In this document: in pieces, positions 1-4,329 of the stretch
Layout: each line of letters starts with the position of its first letter
Position numbering within the stretch: the stretch's first letter is position 1
Assembly (NCBI GenBank): GCA_009936895.1
Contig: JAACDS010000066.1
Coordinates: 1 to 7,346, forward strand
Length of the DNA stretch: 7,346 nt
DNA from: Pseudomonadota bacterium
GTDB lineage: Bacteria > Pseudomonadota > Gammaproteobacteria > Pseudomonadales > Azotimanducaceae
Direction of reading: 5' to 3'
Translations under genes and position numbers: made by a program
The notes under the pieces: generated by a model
What the model was told of the DNA's origin: nothing
Databases searched by the model: none
Seen by the model: only the letters and a program-made list of their open reading frames with translations

Positions 1-1
1 C

Positions 2-103
2 AACGCTCAGTTCCAAGATGAAGAAGAACCGTCGTCTGGCCCGGCGAAGCCAGCGGCCCGGGTCGCAGCGGTCCCAGCGCCACAGTCTCGATCCGGGGCA
101 CTG
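2..103 (+). CDS. msbA: Probable C-terminal end of lipid A flippase MsbA plus Pro/Ala-rich linker, in frame with lpxK (partial)
   Basis: This open frame enters from the left edge and has no stop before joining the lpxK frame. It starts with residues NAQFQDEEEP. ABC exporters of the MsbA family usually end in a short Tyr-x-x-Leu-His-x-x-Gln-Phe segment after the nucleotide-binding domain, and N-A-Q-F-Q fits its last residues. About 28 Pro-, Ala- and Ser-rich residues follow (GPAKPAARVAAVPAP and on), which look like a flexible linker, and then the LpxK N-terminus. MsbA flips lipid A across the inner membrane and is commonly encoded directly upstream of lpxK, so the context agrees. Only about 34 codons are visible, and the ABC signature motifs lie outside the window, so the MsbA assignment is inferred from a short tail and position. 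The other two frames stop at 19-21 and 123-125 and do not resemble a known protein end. Confidence 0.5.
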
Positions 104-1147
104 TTGGGGCAATCTGCCAACCTGATCACGAGGGCGTGGTACAGCGATGCGATGTGGGTGAAAACGCTTTTGCCATTGGCTTGGCTTTACGGTTGGATCA
201 GCCAGCGTCGGGCAGTGAGTCAAAAGGCGGTCGGTCAGCAGCGTGCTGCTGAAGACACTGCCCGCCTGCCCATCATCGTCATTGGCAACATTACCGTTGG
301 CGGTACAGGTAAAACGCCGATGGTGGTGGCCCTGGTGAACTTTTTAACGACTCGAGGGTTTACGCCTGGCGTCGTGTCCCGCGGCTATAAGGGCAAGCTC
401 AGTCGTCAAGGGGCGCTCATACCCGCCGGAGCGTCGCCGGGACTGTATTCGGACGAGGGGGTGATGCTCAAGGACAAACTGCACTGTCCGATTGCCATCG
501 CGGCGGATCGAAACCGGGGTGTTGAACTGCTGCGTCAGTCCGGCTGTGACTTAGTGATTGCAGATGATGGCTTGCAACATTACGCCATGGCACGCGACGT
601 GGAAATTGCCTTAGTAGACGCGTCGCGGGGGTTGGGCAACGGCCTGCTGCTGCCTGCTGGACCGCTCCGAGAACCGGTTGAACGGTTGCGTGAAGTGGAC
701 TTTGTGGTCAGTCATGGCGGGGCATCCGGCTTGCACGCGGGCGAATACTCCGTGACCACTGAACCGGTGCGTGTTCGGCGTTTGAGTGACGGTGTGCAGG
801 CATCGGTCGGCGTTTTTCAGGAGCAATATCCTTGGGTTCGAGCGCTGTGCGGTATCGGCAATCCTGATCGGTTTTTACATACGCTTGCCCAAATCGGCGT
901 CTCCGTCGAGCCGCATATTTATCCGGATCACCATGGCTACAGTGGTGATGAGCTCGACTTTACGGATGGTTCTCCGATTGTCTGTACTGACAAAGACGCC
1001 ATCAAATTGAGCGAGCTGGATATCGATTTGAGTCACGTTTGGGCGCTGGAAATTGCCATAGACCTCCCGGACGACTTCGCTCAGGCGTTAACGTTGCTGC
1101 TACAAGATCTGCGCATTGAGCCCCGTGTGAACAAGGATGCCGTTTGA
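104..1147 (+). CDS. lpxK: Tetraacyldisaccharide 4'-kinase LpxK
   Basis: LpxK phosphorylates the 4' position of tetraacyldisaccharide 1-phosphate to make lipid IVA, at the cytoplasmic face of the inner membrane. Counting from TTG at 104, a hydrophobic N-terminal helix (TLLPLAWLYGW, about 21-31) matches the family's membrane anchor. The Walker A loop GNITVGGTGKTP is at 61-72, VVSRGY at 90-95, DDGLQHY at 154-160, PDHH at 274-277 and CTDKDAIKL at 294-302. The usual G-D-E-P signature reads S-D-E-G at 116-119, keeping the acidic pair. Length (347) is near the family's roughly 330. The start is uncertain: TTG 104 follows a GGGG at 95-98, CTG 122 aligns with the E. coli start, and the first ATG (152) would remove part of the N-terminal helix region and has no good ribosome site. 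The frame is open upstream, so the kinase may be the C-terminal part of a larger MsbA-LpxK protein. Its stop shares one base with the kdsB start. Confidence 0.95.
   Translation: MGQSANLITRAWYSDAMWVKTLLPLAWLYGWISQRRAVSQKAVGQQRAAEDTARLPIIVIGNITVGGTGKTPMVVALVNFLTTRGFTPGVVSRGYKGKLSRQGALIPAGASPGLYSDEGVMLKDKLHCPIAIAADRNRGVELLRQSGCDLVIADDGLQHYAMARDVEIALVDASRGLGNGLLLPAGPLREPVERLREVDFVVSHGGASGLHAGEYSVTTEPVRVRRLSDGVQASVGVFQEQYPWVRALCGIGNPDRFLHTLAQIGVSVEPHIYPDHHGYSGDELDFTDGSPIVCTDKDAIKLSELDIDLSHVWALEIAIDLPDDFAQALTLLLQDLRIEPRVNKDAV
1133..1137 (+). promoter_or_regulatory. Ribosome binding site of kdsB
   Basis: AAGGA lies inside the end of lpxK, nine bases before ATG 1147. It supports ATG 1147 over the in-frame TTG at 1144. 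The TGATGA junction (lpxK stop 1145-1147, kdsB start 1147-1149) is typical of translational coupling. Confidence 0.7.
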
Positions 1148-1890
1148 TGAACATACACATCGTGATTCCCGCGCGTTTTGCGTCCATGCGTTTGCCGGGT
1201 AAACCCTTGGCAGATATCGCCGGAAAACCAATGATCGTCAGGGTGGCAGCGCAAGCCGCCCGCAGCATGGCCAGCGATGTGGTGGTTGCCGTTGACGATC
1301 AGCGGGTGGCGGATGCGGTGATCGCTGGGGGATGGCAGGCGGAGATGACTCGACAAGACCATGTGTCTGGCTCGGATCGAGTGATGGAGGTCGCGTCACG
1401 AAGGAGGTGGTCAGATGATGACATCGTGATTAATGTTCAGGGTGACGAACCCTTGGTTCCCCCTCAAGTCATCGACCAGCTTTGCGAAGGGATGTTGGCC
1501 CGCCCAGATGTGACCATGGCGACCTTGTCGGAACCCATCAGCGACATCGATGATTTTCTGAATCCTAACGTGGTTAAAGTGGTCGCTGATGAAGCGGGGA
1601 TGGCGATGACATTTTCGCGATCACCCATACCTTATCCTCGGGATTCCGCCGGTCGCGACGTGCCAAAGGGTGCTGCCCGACATGTGGGGATTTACGGCTT
1701 TCGAGTGAGCGCACTGCGTCGCTTCATTGCGTTAGGCGAATCTTCGTTGGAGGGAATTGAAAAGCTCGAGCAGTTGCGTTGGCTGCAGGCTTCACTGCCA
1801 TTGCTGGTCATTCAGGCCAAGGAACGTGTGCCTGGTGGTGTTGACACACCGGAGGATCTTGCGAGAGTTCAGGCGCTGTTCAGCGCCTGA
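1147..1890 (+). CDS. kdsB: 3-deoxy-manno-octulosonate cytidylyltransferase (CMP-Kdo synthetase)
   Basis: KdsB joins CTP and Kdo to give CMP-Kdo, the activated sugar that is added to lipid IVA in the cytoplasm. The 247-residue product is the normal size (E. coli 248). Visible family motifs are the nucleotide-binding N-terminus IPARFASMRLPGKPL (7-21), DHVSGSDRVME (71-81), NVQGDEPLVPP (97-107, with the metal-binding Asp at 100), FSRSPIPYPRD (157-167), HVGIYGFR (179-186), LEQLRWL (207-213) and GVDTPEDLARV (231-241), whose Asp is also expected to bind metal. ATG 1147 is chosen because the product then begins MNIHIVIPAR, aligned with E. coli MSFVVIIPAR, and has a ribosome site at proper distance. 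It overlaps the lpxK stop by one base, so the two are almost certainly co-transcribed and act in consecutive parts of lipopolysaccharide core assembly. The last codons form half of a strong hairpin. Confidence 0.97.
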   Translation: MNIHIVIPARFASMRLPGKPLADIAGKPMIVRVAAQAARSMASDVVVAVDDQRVADAVIAGGWQAEMTRQDHVSGSDRVMEVASRRRWSDDDIVINVQGDEPLVPPQVIDQLCEGMLARPDVTMATLSEPISDIDDFLNPNVVKVVADEAGMAMTFSRSPIPYPRDSAGRDVPKGAARHVGIYGFRVSALRRFIALGESSLEGIEKLEQLRWLQASLPLLVIQAKERVPGGVDTPEDLARVQALFSA

Positions 1891-1917
1891 CTCCATCAAC
1901 GTCGTTTTGCGCGACGT
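1869..1917. terminator. Hairpins between convergent kdsB and dehydrogenase genes; possible terminator
   Basis: A perfect 9-bp stem with a GTTC loop (TCAGGCGCT / AGCGCCTGA, 1869-1890) contains the last kdsB codons and its stop. A second, weaker stem (ACGTCG / CGACGT, 1899-1904 with 1912-1917) follows, with TTTT in its loop. The position between two convergent genes only 29 bases apart fits a shared transcription end. Neither strand has the downstream T-run of a classic intrinsic terminator, so the role is inferred from structure and place only. Confidence 0.4.
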
Positions 1918-1919
1918 GC

Positions 1920-2687
1920 CTACTTGGGTGCCATACGGATAGCACCGTCCAAACGAATGGTTTCGCCGTTGAGATAGGCGTTCTCAACAATCTGCTTGCT
2001 CAGTGACGCAAATTCGTGAGGCAGGCCCAATCGCTTAGGGTACTGAACCATGTCGATCAGTGGATCGCGTACCTGGTCTGGCGCGCCTTCCATCATCGGT
2101 GTGTTGAAAATGCCTGGGGCGATGGTGCAAATACGCACGCCTTGGCGAGACAGGTCGCGAGCGATTGGCAGGGTCATACCTGATACGCCGGCCTTACTGG
2201 CGGAGTAAGCTGCCTGACCAATCTGGCCGTCAAATGCAGCAACAGATGCGGTATTAATAACGACGCCACGCTCCAGTGCTTCGCCTTCCGGCTCGTTGAC
2301 TTGCATGATCGCCGCGCACTTACTGAGCACGGAGAACGTACCAATCAAGTTCACCTGAACAATAAAGTTGAATTTAGCGATGTCGAGGGCGCCCTCGCGT
2401 CCAACGGTGCGAGAGGCAGCGCCGATACCAGCGCAGTTTACATTGACGTGGATTGCACCAAAGTCTTCGGCGATCTGGTTTACCGCGTTGCTGACGGATT
2501 CGTCATCCGTGACATTGACTTGGTAAGCACGGGCATCGCCAAGTTCGCTGGCAGTGGCCTTAGCCAAGTCTTCATTCAAGTCCAAAATGGCGACTTTGCC
2601 GCCATTGGCGATGATCATCTCTGCAGTGGCTCGGCCTAGACCGGAAGCGCCACCGGTAATGACTGCTACTTTTCCCTCAATGTTCAC
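1920..2687 (-). CDS. Short-chain dehydrogenase, type-2 3-hydroxyacyl-CoA dehydrogenase (HSD17B10-like)
   Basis: This 255-residue classical SDR has the cofactor loop TGGASGLG (11-18), Asp36 at the end of strand 2 (points to NAD rather than NADP), NCAG (84-87), and the catalytic Asn113, Ser148, Tyr161 and Lys165 (YSASK). Several stretches, GVVINTASVAAF (141-152), GQAAYSASK (157-165), GMTLPIARDL (170-179) and LNGETIRLDGAIRM (239-252), closely match mammalian HSD17B10, the mitochondrial enzyme that oxidises short and branched 3-hydroxyacyl-CoA, including 2-methyl-3-hydroxybutyryl-CoA from isoleucine. Bacterial relatives work in fatty acid or branched-chain amino acid breakdown in the cytoplasm. 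The exact acyl substrate cannot be read from the sequence. Translation starts at GTG (2685-2687) with a clear AAGGA upstream. The gene points towards kdsB and away from the alkB-like gene, so it is its own transcription unit and metabolically unrelated to the envelope genes around it. Confidence 0.93.
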   Translation of the reverse strand: MNIEGKVAVITGGASGLGRATAEMIIANGGKVAILDLNEDLAKATASELGDARAYQVNVTDDESVSNAVNQIAEDFGAIHVNVNCAGIGAASRTVGREGALDIAKFNFIVQVNLIGTFSVLSKCAAIMQVNEPEGEALERGVVINTASVAAFDGQIGQAAYSASKAGVSGMTLPIARDLSRQGVRICTIAPGIFNTPMMEGAPDQVRDPLIDMVQYPKRLGLPHEFASLSKQIVENAYLNGETIRLDGAIRMAPK

Positions 2688-2758
2688 AGGCTTTCCTTTT
2701 GTTGGTTGTGAAAACTCGCCTAGTATACCCTAGCCCCTGAACAGATTTGGATTTACGA
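2688..2758. promoter_or_regulatory. Divergent promoter region between dehydrogenase and alkB-like genes
   Basis: These 71 bases must hold the start signals for both divergent genes. A + strand candidate is TTGGTT (2702-2707), 16 bases, then TATACC (2724-2729). A - strand candidate -10 is TATACT (complement of 2722-2727), with no convincing -35. The two -10-like boxes overlap, so the two promoters may compete. The boxes are read by eye, and no operator is recognised. Confidence 0.4.
2694..2698 (-). promoter_or_regulatory. Ribosome binding site deciding a GTG start for the dehydrogenase
   Basis: On the - strand AAGGA stands six bases before GTG at 2687-2685. No in-frame ATG lies upstream, and the GTG start gives the normal N-terminus for this family (MNIEGKVAVITGG), so this site fixes the start. 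Confidence 0.75.
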
Positions 2759-3316
2759 ATGCGTTTCATCGAGGGTTTTTTGTCGTCGGCTCAGGCCAAC
2801 GACTGGTTGATTCAACTGGAAGATTCCGACTGGATCGAGTGGCAGCGAGAAACCTTTAGCATTTTTGGGCGGCAGGTGGTCGCGCCTCGCACCCTGTCCT
2901 GGTTTGGCGACGCTGGCCTGAATTATCGCTACACAGGCATAGACCATCGCGCGACCGGCTGGCCAGAACCGCTACAGCGCCTGAAAACCCAGGTGGAACA
3001 CACGGCCGGGCAGGCATTTAATTTTCTATTACTCAATCGATACGTTAATGGGTCCGAACACATGGGTTGGCACCGTGACGACGAACAGGGGTGTCGCGGC
3101 GATATCGCGTCGCTCAGCCTCGGTGCGCCGCGGCGCTTTAGCATTGATCAGTCGATTCCCCAGCAGCTAGCGAGTCAGCAATCCCAACGAAAGACGCTTG
3201 TCTTAGGTAGAGGTTCACTGCTGGTGTTCGACGGTCGTCAGAGACATTGTCTGAGAGCGACAAAGAAACCCTGCGGTGTCAGGATCAATCTCACCTTTCG
3301 TCTGATTAGCGCATGA
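2759..3316 (+). CDS. AlkB-family Fe(II)/2-oxoglutarate dioxygenase (alkylated nucleic acid repair, ALKBH2/3-like)
   Basis: AlkB enzymes remove methyl groups from damaged bases such as 1-methyladenine and 3-methylcytosine by oxidation, using iron, oxygen and 2-oxoglutarate. The 185-residue product shows NRYVNGSEHMGWHRDDE (93-109) with iron ligands His105 and Asp107, the third ligand His163 in GSLLVFDGRQRHC (152-164), and the closing RINLTFR (175-181), whose two Arg residues bind 2-oxoglutarate. YRYTG (56-60) and IASLSLGAPRRF (116-127) are also typical. The layout is that of the short ALKBH2/ALKBH3-like group rather than E. coli AlkB itself. ATG 2759 is preferred over an in-frame TTG at 2747; the ribosome site is weak (GGA at 2749-2751). 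The stop overlaps the murB start in ATGA, so the two are co-transcribed and probably translationally coupled. No LexA-type box is visible upstream. Confidence 0.93.
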   Translation: MRFIEGFLSSAQANDWLIQLEDSDWIEWQRETFSIFGRQVVAPRTLSWFGDAGLNYRYTGIDHRATGWPEPLQRLKTQVEHTAGQAFNFLLLNRYVNGSEHMGWHRDDEQGCRGDIASLSLGAPRRFSIDQSIPQQLASQQSQRKTLVLGRGSLLVFDGRQRHCLRATKKPCGVRINLTFRLISA

Positions 3317-4329
3317 TTCGCTCAAAGATCCTCTTAAAAAACACGTTGGCGCTTCAGTCATTGGCAGACCATGTTGCAGATGTGGACTCGGTTGCTGATG
3401 TGCAAGACGCTATGGAATTTGGCCGGGCACACGGTGCGGCACTGAGCTGCCTGGGTGAGGGCTCCAATGTGATCTTGATGCCCCGCGTGTCGGGTCTTAT
3501 CTGTCGCGTGACCCGTGCCGATGTTATGGTTGTGGATTCCGATGCCGATAGTGTGACCATAGACGTTGGCGCGGGCAAAAACTGGCACGAGCTGGTGCAA
3601 GAGACCCTCGCCCAGAATTGGTTCGGACTGGAAAACCTAGCCTTAATACCGGGCGCTGTCGGCGCTGCGCCCGTGCAAAACATTGGCGCGTACGGGGTAG
3701 AAGTCGCAGAGCGCTTGGTGTCAGTGGACGTGGTTCGAGGCGATGGCACGGCGCATAAAATGAGCGCCGCAGACTGCAAATTCGGTTATCGGGACAGTAT
3801 TTTTAAGCGCCGGGGCGCGGACATGTCTCAGCTACCGCTGATTTTCGGCATCACGCTGCGCCTCAGTAAGCGGCCGGCCGTGAATCTTTCGTATCGCGAT
3901 CTGGGCAATGCATTGGGTCACAGCGAAACGAAACCCTCTGCGTTACCGTCGCCCCAGCAGGTCGCCGAAGCCGTTATGTCGATCCGTCGCGCCAAGCTGC
4001 CGGATCCCAGCGAGCACCCCAATGCAGGAAGCTTCTTTAAAAATCCGGTGTTGGACGGTGTTGCTGCTGATCGTCTGCGCGAGCTAGGGGCGACGCCTTA
4101 CGCGTTCAACGATGGGTTTAAAGTGTCTGCTGCCCAGCTGATTGATCTGGCGGGCTGGAAGGGTCGTCGGCGGGGCGATGTGGGCTGCTGGTCCCAGCAG
4201 CCACTGGTTCTCATCAATTACGGCCAGGCGACCGCGCAGAATGTGCTGGATTTTGCCAACGACATTCAACGCAGTGTGTCCGAGACGTTTCAGGTAGAAC
4301 TGGAGCTAGAGCCTTCCGTCTTATCCTGA
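3313..4329 (+). CDS. murB: UDP-N-acetylenolpyruvoylglucosamine reductase
   Basis: MurB reduces the enolpyruvyl group of UDP-GlcNAc-enolpyruvate with NADPH and bound FAD to give UDP-MurNAc, a cytoplasmic step of peptidoglycan synthesis. The 338 residues include the FAD-binding LGEGSNV (47-53), the long signature ENLALIPGAVGAAPVQNIGAYG (107-128, written across the isoalloxazine site), FGYRDSIFK (157-165) with Tyr159 and Arg160, PNAGSFFKNP (236-245) with catalytic Ser240 (E. coli Ser229), and the end FQVELELEP, where Glu331 fits E. coli Glu325. The Tyr-loop region marks it as a type I MurB. ATG 3313 lies in an ATGA overlap with the alkB-like gene and lacks a strong ribosome site of its own, so it probably depends on coupling. 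The last 40 bases overlap the end of rne on the other strand. Confidence 0.97.
   Translation: MIRSKILLKNTLALQSLADHVADVDSVADVQDAMEFGRAHGAALSCLGEGSNVILMPRVSGLICRVTRADVMVVDSDADSVTIDVGAGKNWHELVQETLAQNWFGLENLALIPGAVGAAPVQNIGAYGVEVAERLVSVDVVRGDGTAHKMSAADCKFGYRDSIFKRRGADMSQLPLIFGITLRLSKRPAVNLSYRDLGNALGHSETKPSALPSPQQVAEAVMSIRRAKLPDPSEHPNAGSFFKNPVLDGVAADRLRELGATPYAFNDGFKVSAAQLIDLAGWKGRRRGDVGCWSQQPLVLINYGQATAQNVLDFANDIQRSVSETFQVELELEPSVLS

Noticed and set aside
18..125. Small + strand frame from ATG 18 to TGA 123-125
   Set aside because: The product is short, Arg/Ser/Gln-rich and unlike any known protein, and it overlaps the frame that reads MsbA-like residues and continues into lpxK.
2737..2744. CTGAACAG before the alkB-like gene as a possible SOS (LexA) box
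   Set aside because: A LexA box needs CTGT and ACAG about eight bases apart. Here the half-sites are contiguous and incomplete.
3354..3779. - strand open frame of 141 codons inside murB
   Set aside because: It is antisense to well-conserved MurB motifs and has Ser/Thr-rich, domain-free composition, so it is a shadow frame.
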